NCBI GenBank assembly: GCA_029844215.1
Contig: CM056724.1
Span: forward strand, 84,773,093-84,837,092
Reading direction: 5' to 3'
DNA from: Przewalskia tangutica
Lineage: Eukaryota > Streptophyta > Magnoliopsida > Solanales > Solanaceae
DNA length: 64,000 nt
The position numbers and the translations under genes were made by a program. Shown here one piece after another: positions 46,107 to 57,852 of the stretch. The notes below the pieces were generated by a model. That model was not told the DNA's origin. It searched no databases and saw only the letters and a program-made list of their open reading frames with translations. The stretch's first letter is position 1, and each line of letters starts with the position of its first letter.

Positions 46107-49100
46107 TGTCACACCCCGAACCCCGGGCCCGTGACTGGTGCCCTACCTGGGCACCCTTCTACCTTAACAACACAAGTAACTGCGGAATTTAAATAACACC
46201 TCTTTTTGTTTTAAAACTAATGTGCGTGCAAGGGCAAAGCCGACAAGGCTGCCATATAATATACATACTCAAAGGACACAATAATGTTCATGAGTCCAAT
46301 CCCACATATGAATACAGACCTCTAAGAGTTAAATTGAACTATGACGGGACAAGGCCCCGCCGTATCCAAAATCAGCATAAAGCTCAGCATCAAGGATATA
46401 TACCAGAAAGATAAACTCCTGAACAGAGGGAGCTATCCAAAAACCCTGAGCAGGATCTTACACCTGCCGATCACCAAATCACCTAAACTCGCAGATTTAA
46501 CGCAGCTTCGGGCGAGGTCAAGACGAAGAATCGCATGGCATGTGAAGTACTGTAATAAAATCATAACATCTAAACAAACAGAGACATGTCTGATAGCCAA
46601 CCTACGACATAACACATAAGGCCATATCAAGTCGTGGACGCAGCCCTCAAAGTCACTACTCAAATATAACTATGGGTCTCACGCCCATAATATCAATCAT
46701 GCCTGGAATCCTTCCTCACCGCGGCATCCATGATGTAATAACACCAATAAGGATACATGAACACCAAGTCCCACGTGTCCTAAATACCTCGTGGTCTCAT
46801 GCCCCTAATCCCACATCGTAAAAGCATGACCATAGGTAACACAAACAACCGGGACATATATGATAATCAAATTACAACACACCGTGCCTTACTAACAATG
46901 AGAGTAAACAATAGTATCCTTACAATATAAAGTAGGAAGCTCACGATCAAAGCAGACCACCCCGCAGATCATTTAGCAATCCTACTCCGGGACTATTTCA
47001 CCCGTGATAGCCGCGTGGACCGCGTGAGGTATTCCTCGTGATAGACTATTTCACCCGCATAAGCCCTTACGGACTCGCATGAGGTATTCTCGCATAGGTC
47101 GGACCCGCCCGCACGGGACTATTCCACCCGCATAAGCCCGCATGCACTCGCACGAGGTATTCCTCGCATCGTGGGTAGCAAATCCACGGAAATACGCAAT
47201 GCCACAAACCCGGAATGACTCAAACGATCGATATACCAATAGCACACATCCGCTATTTCCAAAGACACATAGGCAATTCTCAATTAAACAAGCCAAAGTA
47301 CTTAGTCAAGGCACACTTGACTAATTCTCAATTAATCAAGCCAAAGTACTTATCAAGGCACCAATAGAATAATTCTCATTTAACAAGCCAAAGTACTTAT
47401 CAAGGCACCAATAGAATAATTCTCATTTAACAAGCCAAAGTACTTATCAAGGCACCAATAGAATAATTCTCATTTAACAAGCCAAAGTACTTATCAAGGC
47501 ATACTTAGACAAATTCTCAATTTATCAAGCCAAAGTACTAATCAAGGCACACTTAGACAAATTATCAATTTATCAAGCCAAAGTACTAATCAAGGCACAC
47601 TTAGACAAATTCTCAATTTATCAAGCCAAAGTACTAATCAAGGCACACTTAGACAAATTCTCAATTTATCAAGCCAAAGTACTAATCAAGGCACACTTAG
47701 ACAAATTCTCAATTTATCAAGCCAAAGTACTAATCAAGGCACACTTAGACAAATTCTCAATTTATCAAGCCAAAGTACTAATCAAGGCACACTTAGACAA
47801 ATTCTCAATTTATCAAGCCAAAGTACTACGTACGTACATTCTTTTCAAAAGACTCCTTTTTATGTAAAATCCCAAGATACTAACACCCGTAGTATCAAGG
47901 CGTGTCTATTTTTCAAAGTAATTTACCATACTTTTGGAAACTCATTTCAAAGCTTGAAATCAAGTAACTTCAAATTTTCACAAACTAGGCAACTTATGCC
48001 GATTAATCAAAATAGAAAACTTTCTAAACCTTCCATAAAGCCGTTATAACCAACTTCCCATAAAGTCGTTATAACCCTTTATGGTTTTAGACATATCCAT
48101 TCCTTTTTTAACCAAGAGACTTATACTATTAAAACCAAGTATCACATACTTACAAAACAAGTTCTTAACTTTCAAAACACTTCAAGTCTCTTAATATATA
48201 GAAAACAAGTTTCTTCTACTTTTAAACCTCAAGTAACTCACTCCTTTAAAACAAGTTACTTCTCTTAAATCATGTCATTTCTCCTCTTTTAAAACAATTA
48301 AGTAAATCACTCATTTGACTCCCCTAAAGTCATATAATGACCTTTAGGATTTTGGGACTAAGGCACTAGCCCAAAAGATTTGGAAACCACTTCCTTTTCA
48401 AGACTCTACGTACTTTAAGTAAAATACTTTCACTTTTAAGAATCCAACTTCACTAAGGCAATGGATTATACAACTTACAATTTAAGCATCAAAGTACAAT
48501 CAAAGGAAGTACATAGAACAAATTCTACTTTAGGCAATCCAAATACAACCAAGGAATGGATCATTTAAGAGTAGGACGACTTTCTTTATCTTAAGGAATC
48601 ATGCTGTAAGAGGAGATAGTTCACATACCTTTCGCTAAATCCACAAGCTAAGCCGAATACGCTGTACGTAGAAGTGTCAACCTATAATGGTCACAACAAG
48701 ACTATCAAATTCTAGTCTCTAACGTAGAATAATACTAAGTAAACGGTCTCTAATTCTACGGAAAATCGGGCAAAGACTTCCTTTGTTTCTACTCACTTTG
48801 CCACCTTTTCAAGGTCGAATACAATAACCAACACGCCACATTTAAGGCTTCAAACAACAAACAAACAAAGGGATTACACGCCTTACAATACGTAAAATTC
48901 CGCCCCACAATTCATAATGGTAGTTTAAGGCTTACTAGCCATTCTCTACCAACTACAACCAACAATTCAAAGTCTTTTCCAATCCTTTTCCAATTCCAAG
49001 TTCTAAGGTCTAACATGTTATATAGATATAAACAACTTCAACAACTACAATTTCCTTCATACACAAATACGTGACGACTTAAGCGAATAATCAACTTGAA

Positions 49101-50096
49101 TTGTAGTCTTAAGGCTAACATGCTAGTTTTCTGATTAGGTTCCAATAGCCAATACACTAATCCAACTACATAATATATAACTCATGCTTGCTAATATCCA
49201 TAGCTACAATGATAAGTAAACTTAATTACTAAAACGACAAGATTATACCTTTAAAAGCCCTTAAAATTTCCGAGATTCAAAGTCGCGCCTAGCAATTCTT
49301 AGCTCCTTTCCTTAGGTTCCAATCCGCTCCAAGCACTCCTAGAGGCTTATGAAGAACCCATCTTCAAGTTCCAACTTCAAAGTCAAGATCTTCTAAGTTT
49401 CCGCCATGACTAACGTGAAAACTCCGCTTTTTCCAAATCTTTCTATTGAGATAACCTTACAACACCCTTAGGAACATTGGGTTAAAGTCTTGAGGCTAAA
49501 GGACAACATTTGCAATTTTTTTATGTGGGAGATAGGGAACCCGAGAGCTTCTAAGGCTAAGCTCAAGTTCTCTAAATTTTCTAAGTGTAAAATGAGCTTG
49601 TCTTGCACTAGCTAGGTATATATAACACTTTGAGGGCTTGGATTATCACAACATGAGGCTAGGATGGATTTCACTTGGATCAAGCCTAGGTGGACCAGTT
49701 GACGTGTCAACAATATCAAGCTGTGGAAGACGTATCTTCGACCCTGGTCAATGATCATTGTGCCCTTGCAACTTTTCGACCAAGGCCATGTGGGATGAGT
49801 GCCACGTGTCGCCTCTCATTCGCCCATAAAATTCGTAACCCTCGTGGTCCCACAAAATGTAAAATTTCTGTGGGCCCCACGTGACCAAACTGTAGTAATA
49901 AATTTCCATAATTTTAATAAGTTCCATAATCTTCAAATAATGCCTTTTGAGAATCCAATTCTCAACAACGAACATTTTTCCTTTCCGACGTTCAAAGATT
50001 TTCGTCGGAAAAACAATTCTTCCTTTCGCATCAATTTCCAAGTCTTGTTTCCTTTCGTACATTCTCATTTACATGTCCTGACTTACTGGTGTAACA
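46107..50096 (-). repeat. El-8 left (3') LTR
   Basis: Contains GC-rich imperfect repeats 46985-47180, the 48-bp array 47267-47829, the hairpin 48058-48084 and, near the end, GTGGGCCCCACGTGACC (about 49870). Followed by the polypurine complement 'ttcttcctcttag'. A TATA-like 'tatatata' lies near 49617. No genes. Confidence 0.9.
47267..47829. repeat. 48-bp tandem array in El-8 left LTR
   Basis: Twelve units of 48 bp. The first two are divergent, three have 'catttaacaagcc..cacc-aatagaata', and seven have 'tttatcaagcc..cacacttagaca'. All share 'caagccaaagtact'. The two subtypes lie in separate blocks. Confidence 0.95.
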
Positions 50097-50129
50097 TTCT
50101 TCCTCTTAGAAACATTCGTCCCGAATGTT
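50097..50129 (-). other. El-8 polypurine tract and inverted repeat
   Basis: The minus strand reads AACATTCG gga CGAATGTT (50111-50129) and then 'ctaagaggaagaa' at the LTR. Confidence 0.85.
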
Positions 50130-50557
50130 CTTAGTCTGTCAAGTTATACAAACTCCAGATAAACTCTATACTATGCCTATCAACCAATACTTCACAAGAC
50201 TAACGATGCCACACATGGCCATCGCCTAACATATGTAAACATATCAATGGACCTTCCGTCCGCGACCCCTTCTCCCAAAACTCGAAGGTTACAGTCTTCT
50301 AAAACACGGGATCCTTAGAGGTTCCTTTCTTTCCTTACTTGTCATACTTTCTCGTACTTTCAAACTCACCTAGTACACGTACAAAATCTCAAATTTTGTT
50401 TCGTCACTAACCTTGGAGTTACTAACCAAACTTGGCCATTATGCTACTTGAATTTTCTGTTAAGGCTCATCTCGGTCCTTACGACCTAGTTCCGGTGGAA
50501 CGCATCCACGAACTCGTACAACGATTTAACTAAACTTGGGCCTGGCATCCTGGGGAC
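50130..50557 (-). other. El-8 internal block, first piece
   Basis: Clearly related to 31190-31480 and 6750-7230: same order of 'cacacatggcc', 'cttactcgtc', 'ttggccat', 'atccacgaactcgta' and 'aacttgggcc'. It stops at the El-9 insertion and continues at 60335 ('cctaccacataacgggacc'). No known protein domain. Confidence 0.65.
50553..50557. other. Target site duplication of El-9, left copy (GGGAC)
   Basis: GGGAC precedes TGTTATACC; the second copy is at 60330-60334. Confidence 0.93.
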
Positions 50558-53004
50558 TGTTATACCCCGTATTTCCAGAGTATGTACGTAAGGGAATACG
50601 TACAAAAGTTTAGCCTTAAAGTTTAGGCACAAAACGTTTTTTTTGGGCACAACTCACAAAACGAATAGTTTTCCGACGAAACGTTTCCACAGCTTTCGTA
50701 GGGTAAATTCCGGCTATGCCATTTCTAATTTTTGCGGATTTTTCCGAGAGACGAAACATTTTGGACCAACGGGAGGGCGACACTTGGCACCCTCCAATTG
50801 GTGGACTTGAAATCGTCCATTGGACGAATTGGACAAAGTGTGGCACGTTTTTTGTGCCTTTGCACAAGTCAAGGAGTTGGTAGGATATTTTGTGTTTGAC
50901 ACTTGCCTAAATCTTCACCCTACACTTGCCTTGCACTCGCCGCATCTTGGCCCTCGTTGGCCACTTCGACCTATAAATACTTCTTAGAGATGAAGAGTTC
51001 TTCATCTACAAATTACTTCCAAGTCTTGAAAAACCCTCCCCTCTCCTTTAAGCTTGTTCGTCCAAAGCTATCCCCTTCGAGTGAGTTTGGCCGAGGCCTT
51101 CCCTAGCCTAGCCGAAATCTACCCCCCTCCCTTGGTAGAAAAATTGCCTTCTTGTATTGTTATAATGCCCAAAATACCCTAGCCCAAATCCCTTAGTACT
51201 TAGTAGAAGTTGTGAAGAACTTCAAAGGTTTCCTTGGAGCATACAACTTAGGAGCAAAACCTTGCTCAGGCGCGACTTTATCTAGGATATTATTGGGCTT
51301 ACCGAGGTAACTAATCCTAACCCTTTTTTGAATTAGAGAATACTTACTGTAGTAGTATAAGAATAAGTATTAGATACTTAGAAGAATATTGCAGAATAGA
51401 ATTGAACTGTATCACAAAGAAGGCGGTTTAAAAGAAGAATAATCAAATCAGATTTACATAGATCGCTTTCACAAAGACTTGAGTAGCTCACCGTAGGGAA
51501 GTACGCCCAATTTTACGTAGGATATATAACCCTCTGCTTAGAATCATATAAAGTAGTTCAACGTTGATAGACGTGTCGACTATTATAGGTCGATTCTCTC
51601 GCGACATATTCAACTTGGCGGTGGTTTTCACGGTAAGGTATGTGATTCTTCCTAAAGCATGATATTTTACAATATATATGTAGTACGAGACGCATACGTG
51701 TTAATCGAATAATAACTACGACAATGTCTTTGACTTAAGCTCGAATAACACTTACGCAAATGCCACGACTTAAGCTCGACAACACTTACTAAGAATGCCT
51801 CACGCTTAAGCTCAATAATAAAGAATCAAAGCATTTCAAAAGAATCTCAATCATTTTTAATGTAAGAGAACTAATTGAGTTTTAAAAGCGAAGCTTAAGA
51901 GTTATACTAGCTTTATGGGAAGTTAAGTATAACCACTTAAGAATGATAAAAGAAACAGTTTGCCTATGTGTTTATAATGGACTTATATTGAATTGTGAAA
52001 AGAATAAAAGATGGTTGGATAAGTAGACATGATATGATGCTATGTGTGTTAGTGTCTTGTAACGCTTGTATAAGAGAGTATTCTTGTCAGGCTTATGTTG
52101 TTTAAAGATAAGTTGTTATGTTAGTGTACTATCACTCACCTCTTGACATATTTCCGGTTAAGTCGCTCTCCACGCGGGTAGACTCAGCGATGCAGGACCA
52201 TGATTCGAGAATACCTCATGCGGGTCCAAGGACCTACGCGAGCTACGGAGTTCCGGTGTTAGTGATGCGGGTTATACCTCACGCGGTCTATGTGGCCACG
52301 CGACTACGAGTCGGTGCGACGCCGAGAGTACCACTCGACGCGGGTTATGTACCCTACGCGGGCCTATGTGAGTGGCCTATGCGGACTACGAGAGTCCGTG
52401 ATTAGGCTTGCATGGTGATACTACGGAAATTGGCCCCGCCGATCATTCGCAGCCTAGAAAAGACACATTCGCTTTACCTATTGTTGCTCTTGTTTGTGAT
52501 GTGGCACTATGCGGTCCCTCGGTTGTTTCATACATACTTGCAAAACTGATTTTAAAATGATATGTTTTCATTTAAGTATTTTACGCTTTCATATACTTAG
52601 TACTTTAGATCGACCTCCTTCTGGGCTGCGCTCATACCGCAGTAAGGGCAAAGAGTGCTAGATCCACATTCTTAGGATCTCTACGTTGCGCTGAGCTCCA
52701 TCTTTTCCGAGGCTCTACTTTGGGTATGATCTCCTGTTGTAGATAGTTTTGTACGAGTCGGTATGGCGGGCCCTGTCCCGCCATATTTGTATATTTCCTT
52801 AGAGGTCTGTAGTCATGTTGTACAGTATATAATGTAACTGCTAAACCATATTTATATATATATGCCTAAAGGCGACGCTTTCACATAAATCGTGTCTTAT
52901 TTTATAAATCGTTTCATGTCTTGTTTTATATTTCCGTGATTACTCGATGTATGACTACTGGGTGCCGCAGAGGCACGACCACGCGCCCCGAATGGGTCGT
53001 GACA
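50558..53004 (+). repeat. El-9 5' LTR
   Basis: TGTTATACCCCG...GGGTCGTGACA. TATA 50972-50979; GC-rich repeats at about 52140-52400. Followed by the primer site. No genes. Confidence 0.94.
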
Positions 53005-53008
53005 AAAG

Positions 53009-53019
53009 TGGTATCGAGC
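53009..53019 (+). other. El-9 primer binding site
   Basis: TGGTATCGAGC, the tRNA-Met site with CAG reduced to CG. Confidence 0.82.
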
Positions 53020-53195
53020 GATTAATCTCGGAAAGTGTCTACGCATCGTATCTAGTAGTCTTGATTATCGTGTGTTGCGCACCACACCAATAATCGTGAG
53101 GCTATAGGATATTTAGGATTGGTTTCACTCTTCTTACTCGAGATCGTGCTTGAGCCGTGTTAAAGTTGGACCTCTAACGTATTCCTTTCTATAAC

Positions 53196-54470
53196 GATAC
53201 GCCCACGTAAGGCAACCCGCCCAAGGGCAAGGCACCGGCGGAGTCGCCACGACACCGAGTTACGAGGCTCGTGCCCGCCTATACCGCAGACGGCGAAGTT
53301 CTATGACGCCGCCGCCAAAGAGACCACAGCACCCACACCTCCCGCCCCACACCGGGCGAGGAGTTAGGGTACAAGGAGACGGCCCAGCTATCGCTGTAGT
53401 CAGGCAGATACGAGGATAGGCCGGACGCGCAGTTCAGCCTTCAGCCCGGCTCGCATCCGTGGTGCACCCGAGGGCAGATAGTTTGAAGCTACGAGATTTC
53501 TTGAGTTGTAGCCCGCCAGAGTTTTACGGGTCGAGGCCGGAGGATGATCCGCAGGAGTTCATCCGTTAGCTACAGAGGATCATGCGGGTGATCAAGGCCT
53601 CAGAGACAGAGTCTGTGACCTTCGGTTCGCATCGGATGCGTGATACCGCAGTCGATTGGTTTGATTCATGGGAGTTATCCCGGAGAGCACGCGCCCCGCC
53701 TACTGGGATGAGTTCTCGAGGCTTTCTCACTCACTTCTTGCCTCCACAGATGGCGAGGGCGCGGCCGATAGATTTTTACCGCCGAGGCGCAGAGGACGAC
53801 CGCCGTGGAGTACAATGTCGAGTTTGATTCATCGCTCGACACGCCCCAAAGATTGTAGCAGATGGAGGATATGGTGCACCGTTACGCCATCGGCTAGATG
53901 ATTATATGGCCGAGTCGTATGCGGTGTTTCTTCACCGTATGGACATTACCCGCACGCAGCTCATGCTCTTGGATGTGAGGAGCGTAGACCGCCGGCCGAC
54001 AGTCGCAGCAGAAGACCAGTGACGGCAGGTCTTTTGGTGGCTATCGTGGGCGGCCTCGCAGTTAGCCTAGATTTGCACCACGGCCACTCGAGCACTCGCA
54101 CCATCCTCAAGACACCAAGATATTCGAGGCGCACCAAGGCCCTGTGACTTCGCACATCCGAGCGGCAGAGGTTCGCCGATCGACCACCCCTCGCCAGGGC
54201 CGATGCGTAGATCCCACTTCGAGTTGTGGTGCTACAGAGTTTGTTTCGGGCCAGGCCGCAGGTCACTATGCGAGGAACCGTCCACTGGGCGCAAGGCGAT
54301 GGTAGTGGTCACCATGTGTTCTTTCATCGGCCTTCTTCATCCCCGACAGCCTACTCGCCTCGAGGCAAGGTACTCACGGACCGTGGTCGCGCAGAGGTCG
54401 TGGCGCGTCCCATTCTAGCGGTCCTCGTAACCACATTTATGCTTTGTCCACCGACAGATCGTGAGGCCTC
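53196..54470 (+). pseudogene. gag: El-9 gag
   Basis: Aligned with El-6 gag, but the start codon is not readable ('gatacgcccacg' where El-6 has 'ttatgcctccacg'). The N-terminal part is in short pieces. 'HPRADSLKLRDFL' is near 53465 and the stretch around 53520-53660 is well preserved ('MRVIKASETESVTFGSHRMRDTAVDWFDSWELS'). The capsid core then breaks repeatedly (53700-53960). The knuckle zone at 54235-54290 reads 'VCFGPGRRSLCEEPSTG', a shifted CCHC motif. No complete capsid core remains in one frame. Confidence 0.75.
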
Positions 54471-54950
54471 ACCGATGTCGCCACAGTACCTTATCGCTCG
54501 GGTTTGATGTTTATGCCTTGATAGATCCGGTTCTACTCCCCATATATCTCCCTTGTTGCTAGTAGGATAGGGATAGAGCCCGAGTCCATAGACCCTTTCG
54601 AGGTAGCTACGCCATGGGTGATTTGGTAGCTCGGCGGGTATATAGAGCTTGTCCCGTGACCATTTACGTCGGACCCTAGCCGACTTGATAGAGTTGAGAT
54701 GATTGACTTCGACGTGATCATTGGGATGGATTGGCTAGCTTCTTGCTATGCCAATGTAGACCGCAGAGAGAGTAGTACGGTTCCAGCTCGGCGAGCCGGT
54801 TGTTGAGTGGGAGGAGCACCAGACGCCGGTGGTAGGTTTATTTCCTACCTCAAGGCTGGAAGATGCGCAGGCGGGTATATCTACCATCTCGCTCGGGTGT
54901 TTGATATCAAGCCGCGGTACCAGATTTTCCGTCGGCCCAGTGGTCGAGAG
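54471..54950 (+). pseudogene. El-9 protease region of pol
   Basis: 'MSPQYLIAR' at 54475-54505, then 'MPLIDPVLL'-like sequence with the same missing base in the active-site codon group as El-6 (GATCCGGTTCTACT at 54524). Further on, pieces match 'DPFEVATP', 'YRACP' and 'MDWLASCYANVD' near 54590-54770 and 'GRFISYLKAG' at 54830. Frameshifted several times; inactive as read. Confidence 0.72.
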
Positions 54951-55800
54951 TTCCCGAGTGTTTCCGCACGACCTCCCGTATCCTCCCGAGAGGAGATTGA
55001 GTTTGTATTGACATATTACTGCACACTCGACCTATTTCCATTCCGCCATACGTAATGGCACCGCCGAGTTGAGAGAGTTGAAGGATCAGCTTAGAGATTT
55101 GGGAGAAGCGGCTTCATCAGCCTAGTGTTTCTCCCCGGGAGCGCCAGTATTGTTCGTGAAAAAGAAGGGACGACGCCGCACGTGTGTTGACATGTGCGAT
55201 TGAACAAGGTGACCATTAAGAATAGATACCCTTCCCGTGATTGATGATTTGTTCGACCATTGCAGAGTGCGAGATGCTTCTCCAAGATTGATCTACGGCC
55301 GCTATCATCAGTAGTCGAGAGGTAGATGTCCCTAGATCGCATTCAGACCCAGACGCATTATGAGTTCGTGGTCATGTCTTTGGGTTGACCAATGCTCCGC
55401 AGATTCATGGATTTGATGAACCGAGTGTTCAAACCATTTTGGACACGCTTGTGATAGTGTTCATCGATGATATCTTGGTTTATTCTCGCCAGAGCGAGTA
55501 CGCGAGCATTTGGCGATCGGCCGATGCTTCTCCAGACCAGCGATTGTACGCCAAGTTTTCCAAATGTGAGTTTTGGTTGACTTGATGGCGTTTCTTAGGC
55601 ATATTGTCGGGTGATGGCATTCGAGTGATACGCCAAGATCGAGGCGTGACTTGGCCTAGACCTACTACTCCGGCAGAGGTTCGCAGCTCGGGTCTTGCAG
55701 ATATTATCGACGGTTCGTGGAGAAGTTTGCTTCTATCTCTCGCACCATTGACTAGGCCGACTCGTATGGCACCAAGTTTCGATGGATCGATGCTTGTGAG
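54951..55800 (+). pseudogene. El-9 reverse transcriptase
   Basis: The start, near 54960, has 'VFPHDLP'. 'MAPPSRE'-like sequence is near 55055, 'RLHQPSVSP' near 55110 and 'KKEGTTPHVC' near 55160. The clean part is 55385-55585, with 'LTNAP', catalytic FIDDILVYS (FIDD at 55460-55471) and 'LYAKFSKCEFWLT'. Then 'FLRHIVG', 'WPRPTTPAEVRS' and 'RRFVEKF' occur across two frames. The polymerase signature is kept, but no frame spans the domain. Confidence 0.82.
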
Positions 55801-56215
55801 CGTGGTTTCGATTCTTGAAAGAGAGATCGACGATCGCCCCGTTCTTACTCTTCCGCAGGTCCAGACGGTTATGTTGTATCATACGCGCGTGCATCGGGTT
55901 GGGATGTGTGTTGATGCAGATGGCAGGGTTATAGCATATGCATCCCGACACCAAGAAACACGAGGAACTACCCCACCCATGATTTGGAGTTGCGGCCGTG
56001 ATTCACGCCAAGATCCGAGGCACTATTTGTATGGGGTTCACGTGGATATTTTTACGCACCACAAGAGCCTCCAGATATCTTGATCGCAGGAGCCGAACTT
56101 ACGGCTGAGACGGTGGTTAGAGTTGCTTAAGGATTACGATGTTGATATCCCGTACCACCCGGGAAGGCCAATGTCAGGCGTATGCTCTTAGTCGTAGGTC
56201 GATGGGAGCCTATCG
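55801..56215 (+). pseudogene. El-9 RNase H
   Basis: Pieces: 'RPVLTLPQVQT' near 55840, 'MCVDADGRVIAYASRHQETRG' near 55910-55970, 'HYLYGVHVDIFTHHKSLQIS' at 56020-56080 and 'HPGRPMS' near 56155. The motif YTDHKS reads FTHHKS, so a catalytic aspartate is lost as sequenced. Confidence 0.78.
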
Positions 56216-57260
56216 ACGCAGCAGAGAGGACATGGTTCGTGATTTGCATCGGTTAGCGAGCCTTGTGTCCGCTTGATTGATTCTTATAGCAGTGGGGTTA
56301 GAGTTCGTGAGGTTGCCGAGTCTTCCATCGCCGGCGAGGTGAAGAGGCAACAGCTCGAGGATCCACTTTGATTCGATATCGTGATACAACTCTTCGTGAG
56401 GCGCGGTCCTGAGGTAGCACCGATGGGTGCTAAGGTTTGAGGGCGTTGTGTGTTCCAGATGTTTCGTGACTTCGCGAGGTTCTCGGGAAGCACACGCAAG
56501 CGTTACTCTATCCATCCGGTCGACCAAGATGTACCACGACCTTAGATCCGTATCGTGGGATGGCTCAAGAGGACGTTGCAGAGTTCGTAGCTCGGTGCCC
56601 GTGTTGTCGCAGTGAAGCAGAGCACCGTGAGGCCCGTGGTTTGTTACGCATTTATCGAGATCCCGACCGAAGTGGAGGTAATCAACACGGACTTTATCAC
56701 AGGATTACCTCGCACTCAGGAGACATGATTCTATATGGGTTATCGCCGACAGTCGATTTAAATCAGCCCACTTTCTTCTCGCCAGACGACTTTTCTACCG
56801 AGGATTATGCGGACTTTACATCCGAGATCGCCGATCGCATGGAGTCCCTATTTCGATCATATCGCATGAGGAGCCCGCCTTACGCTAACTTCGAGGTCCT
56901 TTCAGAGAGGTTTAGGGACGCAGTGAGCCCGAGCATCGCATTCCATCCACGCATGCACGACAGCCGAGCGCACTATCCGCACTTCGAGGATATGTCGCGA
57001 GCCCGTGTTATCGACTTCGTGGGTAGCCGAGGATCATTTGCCTCTAGTTGAGTTCGCGTACAATAATAGCTACCACTCCAAAGATTCGGATGGCGCCTTA
57101 TGAGGCCTTGTATGGGAGGAAGTGCAGTCGCCTATAGGTTGGTTCGATGTGGGCGAGGTGCCTAGTGGGACCAGATTTGGTGCAGCAGTGCGGATAAGTG
57201 AAGCTTATCCGAGAGCGCTATCGATACCGTAGTCGCATGTAAGTCGATGCAGATCATCGT
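56216..57260 (+). pseudogene. El-9 integrase
   Basis: Linker to about 56450. The zinc-binding part has 'STKMYHDLRSVSWDG' (56520-56565) and 'DVAEFVARCPCC' (CPCC at 56596-56607). The core has 'NTDFITGLPRT' near 56685-56715 (M-D of El-6 reads T-D, and the aspartate is kept), 'SAHFLLAR'-like near 56765, and 'HGVPISIISHEEPA'-like near 56840-56880, where the second catalytic aspartate is not readable. 'SYHSKDSDGAL' near 57070 and 'YADHRRRHP' near 57250 mark the C-terminal part. Confidence 0.78.
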
Positions 57261-57720
57261 CGTCGGCATCCGAGTTCGCAGCTCATGATTGGGTTTTCTA
57301 AAGATGTCACCCACGGCGGTGTGATGAGATTCGGAAGAAGAAACTCACCAAGGTACATCGGGCCGCTTCGCATTGTCCGCAGGTAGGCAAGGTTTCCATG
57401 AGTTGGATCTGCCATCCGATCCGAGGCGCAGATCCGCTTTTTCACGATCTATGCCGGCGAGATGTATCGGGATCCATCTAGGGTACACCCGATTGACGAT
57501 GTCCAGGTGACCGAGGGGTTATCGTATGAAGAGGTTCCCATAGCGATAATCGATCGTCAGGTTAGGCGTCTGCGGACCAAGGACGTGGCTTCCGTAAAAG
57601 TCTTGTGGCGGAACGAGCTCAGAGATGAGATGACTTGGGAAGTCGAGGAAGACATGAGGCAGAAGTATCCTCACCTATTCCCCACACCTCCAGGTAATTC
57701 ACTTTTCCTACTGGTAAATC
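57261..57720 (+). pseudogene. El-9 integrase C-terminus with chromodomain-like tail
   Basis: The frame from 57462 is clean for about 80 codons. It holds 'HPIDDVQVTEGLSYEEVPI', then 'IIDRQVRRLRTKDVASVKVLW', then 'DEMTWEVEEDMRQKYPHLF', ending in 'PTPPG'. Length, spacing and the VKVLW / TWE / YPHLF landmarks fit the type II chromodomain of plant chromoviruses, thought to guide insertion to heterochromatin. It is the best-preserved part of El-9 pol. Confidence 0.8.
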
Positions 57721-57817
57721 TTCATTATCGTTTATGCCTAAGTGTTGTTCTCGCCGCGTGTGGCATTTGCAATCGCTTAAGTTATGAAGAATCTTATCGT
57801 TAACTGTCTTGGGAAGG

Positions 57818-57852
57818 AACATTCGGGACGAATGTTTCTAAGGGGGGGAGAA
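57818..57852 (+). other. El-9 inverted repeat and polypurine tract
   Basis: AACATTCG gga CGAATGTT (57818-57836), then 'aagggggggagaa' at the LTR. Confidence 0.88.

Noticed and set aside
47267..47829. CRISPR-like regular array
   Set aside because: Units are contiguous 48-bp tandem repeats with no unique spacers, inside a plant LTR.
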